From the NCBI GenBank assembly GCA_017551425.1, contig JAFZLQ010000024.1, positions 1-33,944 of the forward strand: 33,944 nucleotides of DNA, in the 5' to 3' direction. Shown here piece after piece: positions 23,715 through 31,559 of the stretch (positions are counted from its first letter, which is position 1; each line of letters starts with the position of its first letter). The position numbers and the translations under genes are program-made. Source of the DNA: Bacteroidales bacterium (GTDB taxonomy: Bacteria > Bacteroidota > Bacteroidia > Bacteroidales > UBA932). The notes under the pieces were generated by a model. That model saw only the letters and a program-made list of their open reading frames with translations, was not told where the DNA came from and did no database searches.

Positions 23715-25575
23715 CGCGCTGGACCTCGTCCACGCCGGGAATGGCGGCGATGTTCTGGATGGTCTGCTGGAGCTCGTCCACGGAATGGACCGGGAAGTCG
23801 ATGATGCATTCGACTATATCGTCCTCGGTGTGCGTGGAAAGGCTCTCCATGGACAGGTGCTGCTTCTCCACGAAGCAGTCGATTATGTCCCTAAGGAGGT
23901 GATAGCGGTCGATTGCTACTATGCGGATGCGAACGGTGTAGCTGGTGTCTTCCCTGGGGCTGAAGCCCACGGAGACTATCGAGTTGCCGTTTTCCGACGC
24001 CAGCTTGATGGCCACTGGGCAGTGGCGGCTGTGAATGGATATCTTGCCGTCTTCGCTCTGGAAGCCTATTACCTCGTCTCCCGGGAGGGGGTTGCATTCC
24101 TCACAGAGAACGTAACCCGGATCGGTACGGTAGCGGAGGGCGTCGTGAAGTATCCTGCGGGCCTTGTATGTCTTGGCGTAATTGAGCCACTCGGGCTTGG
24201 GGACCACATCCTCAGAGGTGCCTATCTCTACGCAGTCGCCGCGGTGAAGCTCCGTCTTGAGCGGCTTGAGCAGGCCGTTGATACGGGCGAACTTGGCGTG
24301 CTCGCCTATGGCCGAATGCACCTCGAAGGCGAAGTCGAGGGCAGTGGCGCCCTTGGGCAGTATGATGCCCTTGCCCTTGGGGGTGAAAGCCAGGATGTCT
24401 TCGTTGTACAGGGACGAGCTGACCCCTTCCATAAAGTTGAATCCGTCGCCGCTTTCCGCGATGTTCTGGAGCACGGTCTTGAAGCGCTCGAGCCATGACT
24501 CGCCACGCTCCACTATGCAGCCGAGGCGGGAGTTGCGGTGCATGCGCTCGGAAGCGATATGCAGTTCCTCCCATGCTCCGGCGCGGTTGAGAAGCCGCAC
24601 GTGGAAGCTCTGGTATCCGTTGTCCTTGGGGTTGTCTATGTAATTGCTGACGCTACCGGGGCGCTCCTTGAAATGGTCCGTCAGGCAGCTGTAGATGAAG
24701 AGGCTGGTGTCTTTTTCCGGATCCGTGGAGCGGCTCCATTCGGTAATGGGAGTATAGATTATGCGCACGAAGTGCTTGAAATCCACGTGGGAGAAGTCGC
24801 AGTTCTGCTCCCTCTCGGTACGCCAGATGCTGTAAGGACGCCTGTAGCGGACCTGGACGCGCGCGGGGATGCCCTTGTCGGCCATAATCTGCTCGATTTC
24901 GTCCGTAAACGCCTTCACCACGCCGGCGGTGCGCTCGCGGTCCTCCGCAAGCTGGCGCTCCAGAAGCTCGAACTCGCGCGGGCAGCGGAAGCGGAACGAC
25001 AGGTTCTCCAGCTCGGTCTTTACATGATACAGTCCCAGGCGGCCCGCCAGAGGCGCGTAGAAGAAGTCTGTCTCCCCCGCTATCTTCATCTGCTTGTCCG
25101 GACGCATGCTGTCCAGGGTGCGCATGTTGTGCAGGCGGTCGGAGAGCTTGACGAGGAGGGCGCGGATATCGTAATGGACGGATTCCAGGATCTGGCGGTA
25201 GTTGTCCACCTGCTTGGTGTGCTCGTAATTGTGCTTCTTGCGCTTGGTGACCACGTCCACCAGGAAGGCCACGTCGTCTCCGAAGCGGGCGCGGATGTCC
25301 TCTACGGTAAAGGGAGTGTCTTCAGCTACGTCATGGAGGAAGGATGCGATGACCGTATTGGCGTCGAGCTCCAGTTCTTCCGCGGCGATGGCGGCCACGG
25401 CCACAGGATGGATTATGTAGGGCTCGCCGGTATTGCGCTTCTGGCCGCTGTGGGCCTCGGCGGCAAAGGCGTAAGCGTCTTTGATGCGCTGGAGGTCCTC
25501 GGGAGAGACTCGCTGGGCACACACGTCAAAGACGTGCTGCGCAGACTGCTCTATTCTTTGCATCACTTCGTCCAT
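23698..25575 (-). CDS. RelA/SpoT homologue, probably hydrolase-dominant
   Basis: A 625-residue (p)ppGpp-family enzyme. The HD hydrolase domain is intact: AHSGQKRNTGEPYIIHPVAVA (41-61), FLHDVAEDT (79-87), VVTKRKK (108-114) and KLSDRLHNMRTL (143-154). The synthetase region (about 236-360) is degenerate: VRYRRPYSIWRTERE replaces the usual GRxKHxYSIYRKM. VDFKHFVRII replaces the D-x-x-G/A-I-R segment, and the downstream HWxYK-like motif is missing (LGCIVERGESW). NGYQSFHVRLL is retained. A TGS domain (about 393-455) and a C-terminal ACT domain (about 545-625) follow. This suggests a SpoT-like alarmone hydrolase. It starts 4 nt after the stop of the FISUMP lipoprotein gene. Confidence 0.9.
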   Translation of the reverse strand: MDEVMQRIEQSAQHVFDVCAQRVSPEDLQRIKDAYAFAAEAHSGQKRNTGEPYIIHPVAVAAIAAEELELDANTVIASFLHDVAEDTPFTVEDIRARFGDDVAFLVDVVTKRKKHNYEHTKQVDNYRQILESVHYDIRALLVKLSDRLHNMRTLDSMRPDKQMKIAGETDFFYAPLAGRLGLYHVKTELENLSFRFRCPREFELLERQLAEDRERTAGVVKAFTDEIEQIMADKGIPARVQVRYRRPYSIWRTEREQNCDFSHVDFKHFVRIIYTPITEWSRSTDPEKDTSLFIYSCLTDHFKERPGSVSNYIDNPKDNGYQSFHVRLLNRAGAWEELHIASERMHRNSRLGCIVERGESWLERFKTVLQNIAESGDGFNFMEGVSSSLYNEDILAFTPKGKGIILPKGATALDFAFEVHSAIGEHAKFARINGLLKPLKTELHRGDCVEIGTSEDVVPKPEWLNYAKTYKARRILHDALRYRTDPGYVLCEECNPLPGDEVIGFQSEDGKISIHSRHCPVAIKLASENGNSIVSVGFSPREDTSYTVRIRIVAIDRYHLLRDIIDCFVEKQHLSMESLSTHTEDDIVECIIDFPVHSVDELQQTIQNIAAIPGVDEVQRVKVKK

Positions 25576-25579
25576 GGCT

Positions 25580-26569
25580 CTATCTTATGCAGCGTACGCT
25601 GGCGGCAAACGCGTCTTTGTCCGCCAGGCCGCAATAGACGTTGTCGTACTCCTGGTAAATGTATCTGTAAACGCCCTTGTCGCCGTTGTCGCTGGAAGTC
25701 CAGAATACGGCGTAGGACATGAAACCATAGAAACGGTAACGTCCCTCCGCCACGTTGGCATAGCCTGTAGGGAGGACGCTCAGATGGGTGGCGTTCTGCA
25801 CGTTTACCCCGCGGTAATACTCCCACATGTCGCTGCCGTTGAATGTGGCCTTAACCATGAGGTTGCCGGCTCCGGAGGGGGAATCCTGCATGGGCTGGAG
25901 GTCTGCGGGGCCGCCGGCCTGCTTGATGGCCTCCACCCACTCGGCGTCTGACGGCAGGTGCCAGCCTTCTGGGCAGGCGTTCTGCGCCTCCTCCCAGGTG
26001 TAATACGCGCCCAGCAGATCCTGCATGGCCGGGCAGCCGGCATACGAGTGGCCGAAGGTCTCCTTGCCGGAATCATCCCTGTCTATATACGAAAGGTTGG
26101 CTCCTATCCACTCGCGGTCGCCGCACCTGTAGGTCTCGTACTTGCGTGAATGGAGGGTTGCCGCCCCGGCTCCGGGGAAACGCTTCAGTCCCTTGATGGA
26201 TTCATCTCCGACCACGGTGAAATAGAGAGTGGTCGATGAAGGGTAATACTTTGCGGAAGACTCTATGGCATAAGCGGTTATGGTGATGCCGAAAGTGCCG
26301 AGGGTGTCGGGGACGGTATATTTATAAACGTCAACCGTATCTGTCTTCTGGGAGATGGGAGCCTGGTAAGAATAACCTACGGCCGTTCCGTCCGGAGCCT
26401 TGACGCCCGAGACGGACAGGGAATAGACGCTGCCCGGAGTCACATATGTGGGCATGTCCGTATCTATGTCGAACAGGCCCGTCATATACTCTTTGGTCGT
26501 CTCCTCCTTCTTGCAGGAAGCAAGGGAGAGAACGAGCAGAAGGGCCGGTATCAATAATCTGAATTTCAT
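25580..26569 (-). CDS. FISUMP-domain lipoprotein
   Basis: 329 residues. Signal peptide with lipobox SLASC (Cys19). An N-terminal Ig-like beta domain (about 35-125, with VTPGSVYSLSVSGVK and TLYFTVVG) precedes a C-terminal FISUMP-type domain (Fibrobacter succinogenes major paralogous domain) with REWIGANLSYID, ACPEGWHLPSDAEWVEAI, LSVLPTGYANV and FWTSSD. This is probably an outer-membrane-anchored surface protein; no activity is known for the domain. The ATG at 26569 is chosen because it opens the lipoprotein signal peptide; an in-frame ATG at 26707 would run into the divergent apbE. Likely cotranscribed with the downstream spoT-like gene. Confidence 0.85.
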   Translation of the reverse strand: MKFRLLIPALLLVLSLASCKKEETTKEYMTGLFDIDTDMPTYVTPGSVYSLSVSGVKAPDGTAVGYSYQAPISQKTDTVDVYKYTVPDTLGTFGITITAYAIESSAKYYPSSTTLYFTVVGDESIKGLKRFPGAGAATLHSRKYETYRCGDREWIGANLSYIDRDDSGKETFGHSYAGCPAMQDLLGAYYTWEEAQNACPEGWHLPSDAEWVEAIKQAGGPADLQPMQDSPSGAGNLMVKATFNGSDMWEYYRGVNVQNATHLSVLPTGYANVAEGRYRFYGFMSYAVFWTSSDNGDKGVYRYIYQEYDNVYCGLADKDAFAASVRCIR

Positions 26570-26589
26570 ATATTTGAGGTTACAATCTG

Positions 26590-26597
26590 CAAATATG
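26590..26597 (-). promoter_or_regulatory. -7-like box CATATTTG for the FISUMP lipoprotein gene
   Basis: One mismatch from TAnnTTTG on the minus strand, 20 nt before the ATG at 26569. No TTTG at -33 spacing. Confidence 0.4.
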
Positions 26598-26620
26598 CAT
26601 AATTTTAAGCGAAAATCCTC

Positions 26621-26628
26621 TACCTTTG
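26621..26628 (+). promoter_or_regulatory. -7 box TACCTTTG for apbE
   Basis: A perfect TAnnTTTG match, 23 nt before the ATG at 26652. It supports that start over in-frame ATGs further upstream that lie before the promoter. Confidence 0.6.
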
Positions 26629-26651
26629 TACAAATACTTTCGGCTCCAAAA

Positions 26652-27581
26652 ATGAAACCAAGGCTTTTAACAGCAATTATCGCACTGGCGCTGGCCGCCG
26701 GATGCACACGCGGATACGAAACCGCCGGCGGATACGCACAGGGCGGAACTTACAGCGTCAAATACAATGCCGCAGGGGTTCAGGCCGGGCGGAAAGAAAT
26801 CGCGGAGACCATAAGCGCCATCCTGGATTCCATAGACGTCACTTTCTCCGGGTACAACAAAATGTCCATCCTGAGCAGGCGCAACGCCGGTGAGGACGTT
26901 CCCCGCAACGGGATGTTCCTGGAGCTGGAGCGGATCTCGGAAGAATACAGGGAAATGAGCGGAGGCGCCTTCGACATTGCCGCCGCACCCCTCTTCGACG
27001 TATGGGGCTTCGGCTTCAAGAGCGGCGAGATGCCCACCGAAGAGCAGGTGGCCGGGGCGATGGCCCTATGCCGCGAGCGCAAAATCCTGAATTTCAACGC
27101 TATCGCCCAGGGATACACCTGTGACCGCGTGGCCGCATACCTGCATTCCATAGGAGTTCACGACATGCTGGTGGACATAGGGGAAATATACTGCGAGGGC
27201 CTGAATCCCGACGGCAAGCCCTGGTCCATCGGGGTGGACACGCCTTCCGACGACAACGTCGTTCCCGGCTCTTCCCTCTCCGCAATCTGGACATCCGACG
27301 GGGGCGCCCACGGAGTCGTAACATCGGGCAACTACCGCAAGTTCTACATTCGCGACGGGCACAAGTACGCCCACACCATCGACCCGCGCACCGGCAGGCC
27401 CGTGGAGCACGATCTCCTCAGCGCCACGGTGGTATCCTCAACCGCCACGGACGCCGACGCCCTCGCCACTTTCTTCATGGTTGTCGGCTTCGACGAGGCC
27501 CGCGCCTTCGTGGAATCCCACCCGGGCATCGAAGCCTGCCTCATCACCTCAGACGAGATCTGGAGGTCCGGGGGATTCTGA
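26652..27581 (+). CDS. apbE: FAD:protein FMN transferase, ApbE-type lipoprotein
   Basis: 309 residues. Signal peptide with lipobox LAAGC (Cys18). ApbE attaches FMN from FAD to Thr/Ser of exported or membrane flavoproteins such as NqrB/NqrC or Rnf subunits. Family segments: GGTYSVKYNA near the N-terminus, GGAFDIAAAPLFDVWGFG (about 107-124), LNFNAIAQGYTCDRV, DMLVDIGEIYCEGLNPDGKPW, WSIGVDTP and YAHTIDPRTGRPVEHDL (the metal/FAD-site region). STATDADALATFFMV closes the usual Asp-containing motif. The position used as GG in many ApbEs reads GE in IGEIYCEG. The partner flavoprotein is not in this window. Confidence 0.93.
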   Translation: MKPRLLTAIIALALAAGCTRGYETAGGYAQGGTYSVKYNAAGVQAGRKEIAETISAILDSIDVTFSGYNKMSILSRRNAGEDVPRNGMFLELERISEEYREMSGGAFDIAAAPLFDVWGFGFKSGEMPTEEQVAGAMALCRERKILNFNAIAQGYTCDRVAAYLHSIGVHDMLVDIGEIYCEGLNPDGKPWSIGVDTPSDDNVVPGSSLSAIWTSDGGAHGVVTSGNYRKFYIRDGHKYAHTIDPRTGRPVEHDLLSATVVSSTATDADALATFFMVVGFDEARAFVESHPGIEACLITSDEIWRSGGF

Positions 27582-27615
27582 TCCTGCTTCCACTCCCGCT
27601 TACCCGTCCATGACA

Positions 27616-27649
27616 CAAAAAAAAGTAGCGAGGATTGCTCCCCGCTACT
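27616..27649 (-). terminator. Rho-independent terminator after the 906-aa lipoprotein gene
   Basis: On the minus strand a stem (AGTAGCG / CGCTACT, 27649-27643 with 27630-27624, and a partly paired GG/CC top) is followed by a run of eight T (complement of 27617-27624). It sits 43 nt past the stop at 27692. The 110-bp gap after apbE contains nothing else obvious; no separate apbE terminator is seen. Confidence 0.8.
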
Positions 27650-27691
27650 AATCTGAATAGAATCAATCGGTCGATAAGGGCACGCCGATTC

Positions 27692-30412
27692 TTAGTCGGA
27701 ATAGACGCTGAACTTCGTTATTCTTGCTTGTCCGGCACCTCCGCCATTGCTGAACTGAACAGAAGAAACGGCATCGCCTGTCCATATTCCACTAGAATAA
27801 TCACCTACCGAAGCCGACAAATCTCCTTCGTAAGTATCTACAAATTCAAACACTATTTTAGTTATGCCAGAGCCGGAGATGGTAAATTTGCCGGTATTCT
27901 TAAACGCCCTGAATGTGCCATCTTTATTTGTTGAGCAGTTCGCATTAACAGTCAAGGTATAACCATCAACAGTGGTTCCTTTATATTCAGAATCAGTTGC
28001 GGCGCCAGAGAAATCGAATACTGCCACAGGGGCAGATGCATCGTATTTCGTCTGCTTGAGATAAATCGTCTTGACGACATTGGCGAATCCACTGTTGGTA
28101 GGAGTGAGGGTTACAGTAAGCGTACCGCTGTAATTATCTGCTGCCTGGGCGGTTTTTGGTGTTACGGTGATGGTGTTGCCGCTGACACTGTAGTCTGCCC
28201 AGGAAGAGATAGTATTTGCAGTAACTTCCCAAGAGCCGTTTTCTGCCGTAACTGTGAAGGCCTTGGCGTCGTTATTGTCGCTCGCCCATGTTGCGGGAGC
28301 GGAAGAAGATGTGGCAGGAGTAATAGACAGGGAAGGAGCGTCAGCTACCTGTTTAATGCTCGTTACCAGGAAATTGAAATTACTATGTGATGTGCTATAT
28401 GCATACACATAACCGTAAACTTCCACAGTCTTTTCATCTGTTGCGGACTCCGGAGCAGAAAGATAAAGGACATTATTGCCTCCTGTAGTAATATTTCTGG
28501 AGCTCTGCTGCCCGATGGCATGCACATAAACCGCTGACGCACGGCCGGAGAATGCGGTCTTTAAGTCCTCAGCCACATCATCCAATACCAGGGCGTCTCC
28601 ATGATTGACTTCAGCAGTACCGGTACCGGTGAACTCAGGTCCGTTGAACTCGAAAACTCCGCCATACACTTCTGCGGTGCCGCTGAGGGTCCTTACATCA
28701 CCGACAGAAAGGCCGTGACTTGATTTGTATGCATACATCTTAGCGGTCTCGTCGCCGATGATAAGGGCGTTGCCCTTTACGGCATAAACCATCACATTTG
28801 GCACAGTGTATGTTCCGTCACCTCCAGCAAGCACATCCGCGATAGTCGTAGGCGCAGGAGTGCTATTGTCGGTAACTGTAAGATCATAGGAAACTGTTGA
28901 AGCACTGTAGGTGTCATCTCCGGCAAAGATAGCCTTGATGGTAGTGGTTCCGGCTGCAACGATACTCACCACACCGTCTGTGCTGATAGTGGCGACTGCA
29001 GTATTGGTGGATTCATAAGTAATGTTGGTAGCATTGCCCGGAGTGAGAACGGGAGCGTCGAAGTCGATGCCTGTATCATTGATGGTGGCTGTTGCCTCCG
29101 TCTCTGACCAGGACATTCCGGGATCGAGCTTGGAAGCGGCCGGTGTCCATGCAATCTGGATCTCATCAATATAAAGAGCACCGGATTTGGAACGGAATCC
29201 TATAAACTCATAATCATCGGTAAAAGTATAGGAGTTGTCACCATCGCTGCATGTGAAAGACGCCACTTTGGTCCCCTGTGAAGATGAAGAATAAAGATCA
29301 GAAGGGGCGGAGTATGCCGTATTCTTGGCATAAACGTCAACTACGCGGGCAGGGTCGGTGTCGCTGATCCACTTAATTGATATACTCTTCAGTTTACCCC
29401 CCGAAGTAGTCGTAACGACACCTGAGGTGCTACCGTTAGAGCGAAGCTGGATGGACGATTTGTCACCCGCAGCCTGTACGCTGTATACAGCTTTTGAAGC
29501 CGAGCCGTTAAGAGTCTTTGCTGCATATGAGTTGCCTGTAATACCTGTCCAGGCATTGTTGAGAATATCAACGACCGGAGCGTCAACCCACTTGGAGTCA
29601 GGAATGGACATGCTCCAGATGGAGAGATTGGCATTGCGGCTTACCGTGAGGGCGTTGGGGTTGTTGAAGGTTGCGGTGCGGCCCTTGCTGTCTGTGAAAA
29701 CAATCTGCAGGCCGGTGTAGGTGCCGGGATAAACCACTGCGTAGTAGGTGGAACCGCTGGCAAGGGGGGCGGTGGCGGCGGCGATGATGACTTCCTTCTT
29801 GCCCTCGGTTACAACGGCTGAAGGATTGTCCGAGACGGTGACTGCCGCGCTGCCGCCGGTGAGGGCCTCATTGGCACTCAGCCTGATGGAGCAGATATCA
29901 TCGTTCTGAAGCGTGAAGCTCACGAAACCGCCCACATTCTTGAATACGGGCTCGTCTCCACCCTCTGCAACGGCAAGGTTTGCGCCGTCCGCAAAGCTTC
30001 CGGCGAGCGCCGCCTGCTCAGTGGGGATGGATGCGGTAACCAGATCATTGTATCCGTCCATTGCCTTTACGGCGTCGGCAGGATAAGCATACATGTCAAT
30101 CTCGTCAGTCGCAGCAAGGGTCCTGAAGGTGAATTCAGCCTTCTTTCCGGACTTGTCAACCGCAGTGCTGCTGGAAGTGACAAGGTTTCCGTCGAGGGTA
30201 AAGGCCGTGACTGCGTCGCTTTCGCTCCAGAGAACGGTAACGCCGTCGAGAGTGGTCTTGGTGGCAGGGGTTACGTCTGCGTCGGTGTAGGCAGTAACCA
30301 CCTTGGGAGCATTGACAGGGGCAGTAGCCTCGTCAACAATTATCTCTTTGTTGCAGGAGAATGCCGCCATAGCTGCTACGGCAAGCATTGCGATGGAGTA
30401 AAACTTCTTCAT
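27692..30412 (-). CDS. Large multidomain surface lipoprotein with BACON-like domain
   Basis: 906 residues. Signal peptide with lipobox AAFSC (Cys20). The N-terminal part (about 30-270) carries TKTTLDG then VLWSESDAVTAF, a pattern common in Bacteroidales fimbrillin-like and surface lipoproteins. A beta-sandwich domain follows (about 275-435, ending YIDEIQIAWTP), then a Big-type Ig domain (about 440-525, with VATISTDGVVSIVAAGTTTI). Next is an OB-fold-like segment (about 530-630, NVMVYAVKGNALIIGDE). A BACON-like domain spans about 690-790 (ITPATSSSAP, GSWEVTANTISSWADYSV). The C-terminal beta domain ends ITKFSVYSD. The ATG at 30412 is chosen for the signal peptide. The 3' two thirds look clearly more AT-rich than the 5' third. 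Function is probably cell-surface binding; not determinable here. Confidence 0.82.
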   Translation of the reverse strand: MKKFYSIAMLAVAAMAAFSCNKEIIVDEATAPVNAPKVVTAYTDADVTPATKTTLDGVTVLWSESDAVTAFTLDGNLVTSSSTAVDKSGKKAEFTFRTLAATDEIDMYAYPADAVKAMDGYNDLVTASIPTEQAALAGSFADGANLAVAEGGDEPVFKNVGGFVSFTLQNDDICSIRLSANEALTGGSAAVTVSDNPSAVVTEGKKEVIIAAATAPLASGSTYYAVVYPGTYTGLQIVFTDSKGRTATFNNPNALTVSRNANLSIWSMSIPDSKWVDAPVVDILNNAWTGITGNSYAAKTLNGSASKAVYSVQAAGDKSSIQLRSNGSTSGVVTTTSGGKLKSISIKWISDTDPARVVDVYAKNTAYSAPSDLYSSSSQGTKVASFTCSDGDNSYTFTDDYEFIGFRSKSGALYIDEIQIAWTPAASKLDPGMSWSETEATATINDTGIDFDAPVLTPGNATNITYESTNTAVATISTDGVVSIVAAGTTTIKAIFAGDDTYSASTVSYDLTVTDNSTPAPTTIADVLAGGDGTYTVPNVMVYAVKGNALIIGDETAKMYAYKSSHGLSVGDVRTLSGTAEVYGGVFEFNGPEFTGTGTAEVNHGDALVLDDVAEDLKTAFSGRASAVYVHAIGQQSSRNITTGGNNVLYLSAPESATDEKTVEVYGYVYAYSTSHSNFNFLVTSIKQVADAPSLSITPATSSSAPATWASDNNDAKAFTVTAENGSWEVTANTISSWADYSVSGNTITVTPKTAQAADNYSGTLTVTLTPTNSGFANVVKTIYLKQTKYDASAPVAVFDFSGAATDSEYKGTTVDGYTLTVNANCSTNKDGTFRAFKNTGKFTISGSGITKIVFEFVDTYEGDLSASVGDYSSGIWTGDAVSSVQFSNGGGAGQARITKFSVYSD

Positions 30413-30425
30413 AGCGCTCGGTTTT

Positions 30426-30566
30426 TTAAGTCCATAAGTTGGAAGAATCCCAGTTGACAGGTTCATCCAGCTGCTCGCTGCTTCTGCTTTGACAAAGAAG
30501 ATCCTCGCAGTAGGATTCGAGGATGACAGATTCAGGTGATCTGTAGTGAACTTTTTTCTTTACCAT
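30426..30566 (-). CDS. Small 46-residue peptide upstream of the lipoprotein
   Basis: 46 residues: N-terminus MVKKKVHYRSPESVILESYC, then EDLLCQSRSSEQLDEP, then VNWDSSNLWT. It matches a pattern I recognise in Bacteroidales: short peptides with a basic start, Y-x-x-P, an acidic/aliphatic strand, LCxS and an acidic/Trp tail, often encoded just before a surface lipoprotein. No signal peptide or membrane segment. It ends 13 nt before the lipoprotein ATG, so the two are probably cotranscribed from the -7 box at 30602-30609. Function unknown: a leader peptide, a regulator or a modified-peptide precursor are all conceivable. The ATG at 30566 is chosen because the promoter lies upstream of it and downstream of any longer start. 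Confidence 0.68.
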   Translation of the reverse strand: MVKKKVHYRSPESVILESYCEDLLCQSRSSEQLDEPVNWDSSNLWT

Positions 30567-30601
30567 GATGTTATATATAAAACGGATTTTTCCCGAAGCC
30601 G

Positions 30602-30609
30602 CAAATTTA
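30602..30609 (-). promoter_or_regulatory. -7 box TAAATTTG for the small peptide/lipoprotein operon
   Basis: A perfect TAnnTTTG match on the minus strand, 35 nt before the ATG at 30566. A TTG 20 nt further upstream is a plausible -33 element. It lies in the 118-bp gap after the esterase gene. Confidence 0.6.
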
Positions 30610-30684
30610 CGATTTCTTTCCCTTTGGTGCAATAGAAAACCAAAGGTTTTTTGAAGAAAAACCGGATGTCTGAGGAGGGCTGCG

Positions 30685-31548
30685 CTAGCGGCCGAAGTTC
30701 CTTGTTGCGAAGGGCAGGGACCAACGGAGGGAGATGTGCCAGTACTCCCAGTTGTGGATGCCGTTGCGCACACGGAACTCGCTGTGGACGCCGTGGTCGC
30801 GCATTTTCTGGTGCAGGGCGACGGACAGGTCGAAGATGAAGTCGTCGTCGCCGCAGTCTATGAACCAGGCGACGGTCCTGAGGGCCTCAAGGGTGGCGGC
30901 GTCTGCGTTGTCTATGAAATCGAGGGCCGAGTGCTCCCGGACGGCATTCGCCACATAATACAGGCAGTCTTTGGGAGAATCCAGAGGCCATACTTCGTCT
31001 GACCTGTTGTCCAGCCATGCGCTCATGGCATAGCAGCTGGAGAACATGTCGGGATGGCGCTGGGAATAGACCACGGAGCCGCCTCCGCCCATGGAAAGGC
31101 CCATTATGGCGCGCTGCGGCTTGCTCCCGCCGGCACGGTATTTTGCCTCGACCTCAGGGATGAACTCACCGAAGAAGAAATCCTCGTAATTCCATCCGGG
31201 CATGTTGAAATACCCGTTCCAGACATCGTTGGTGGGACGGCCGCCCGCATTGGGCATTATGATGACCATTTCACAGGCCTCGCCCGTGCCGATGAGCTCG
31301 TCGGCCACGGTCTGCATGCCTCCCAGACTGACCCATGCGGTATAATCGTCGCTCAGGCCATGGAGCAGGTACACCACGGGGTAGGTCTTCTGCGAATCGG
31401 CAGCAAAGCTGTCCGGCAGATACACGTTGTACTTGACCTCGGCGTCGAGGACCGTGCTCTTGATGCTGTCTGTGACTACCCTGCCGGCGCTGGCGGAAAG
31501 GGCGGGCACCAGCAGCGCCAGGCATAATACGATGATGATTCTTTTCAT
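30685..31548 (-). CDS. Secreted esterase (esterase D / S-formylglutathione hydrolase-like)
   Basis: 287 residues. Signal peptide MKRIIIVLCLALLVPALSASA. Alpha/beta-hydrolase fold of the putative esterase family: PVVYLLHGLSDDYTAW (oxyanion region, 57-72), nucleophile elbow GLSMGGGGS (Ser152), acid in FIDCGDDDF (229-237) and His in GIHNWEYWH (His265). Relatives include tributyrin esterases and feruloyl or acetyl-xylan esterases. The start at 31548 gives the signal peptide; an in-frame ATG further upstream would overlap the ABC gene. It begins 11 nt after the ABC exporter stop, so it is the last gene of that operon. Confidence 0.88.
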   Translation of the reverse strand: MKRIIIVLCLALLVPALSASAGRVVTDSIKSTVLDAEVKYNVYLPDSFAADSQKTYPVVYLLHGLSDDYTAWVSLGGMQTVADELIGTGEACEMVIIMPNAGGRPTNDVWNGYFNMPGWNYEDFFFGEFIPEVEAKYRAGGSKPQRAIMGLSMGGGGSVVYSQRHPDMFSSCYAMSAWLDNRSDEVWPLDSPKDCLYYVANAVREHSALDFIDNADAATLEALRTVAWFIDCGDDDFIFDLSVALHQKMRDHGVHSEFRVRNGIHNWEYWHISLRWSLPFATRNFGR

Positions 31549-31559
31549 GGGCGTATGAC

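Noticed and set aside
26448..26651. Longer apbE version starting at 26448
   Set aside because: It would overlap the divergent FISUMP gene start and lie upstream of the TACCTTTG box. The lipoprotein signal peptide begins at 26652.
30636..30650. AAAACCAAAGGTTTT inverted repeat after the esterase gene
   Set aside because: Only a 6-bp stem with four A-T pairs. It is followed by a short T run on the plus strand, but the gene it would serve is on the minus strand. Too weak to call a terminator.
30567..30773. Longer version of the 46-residue peptide starting at 30773
   Set aside because: It overlaps the esterase gene in another frame and starts upstream of the -7 box at 30602-30609. The extra residues look like shadow translation.
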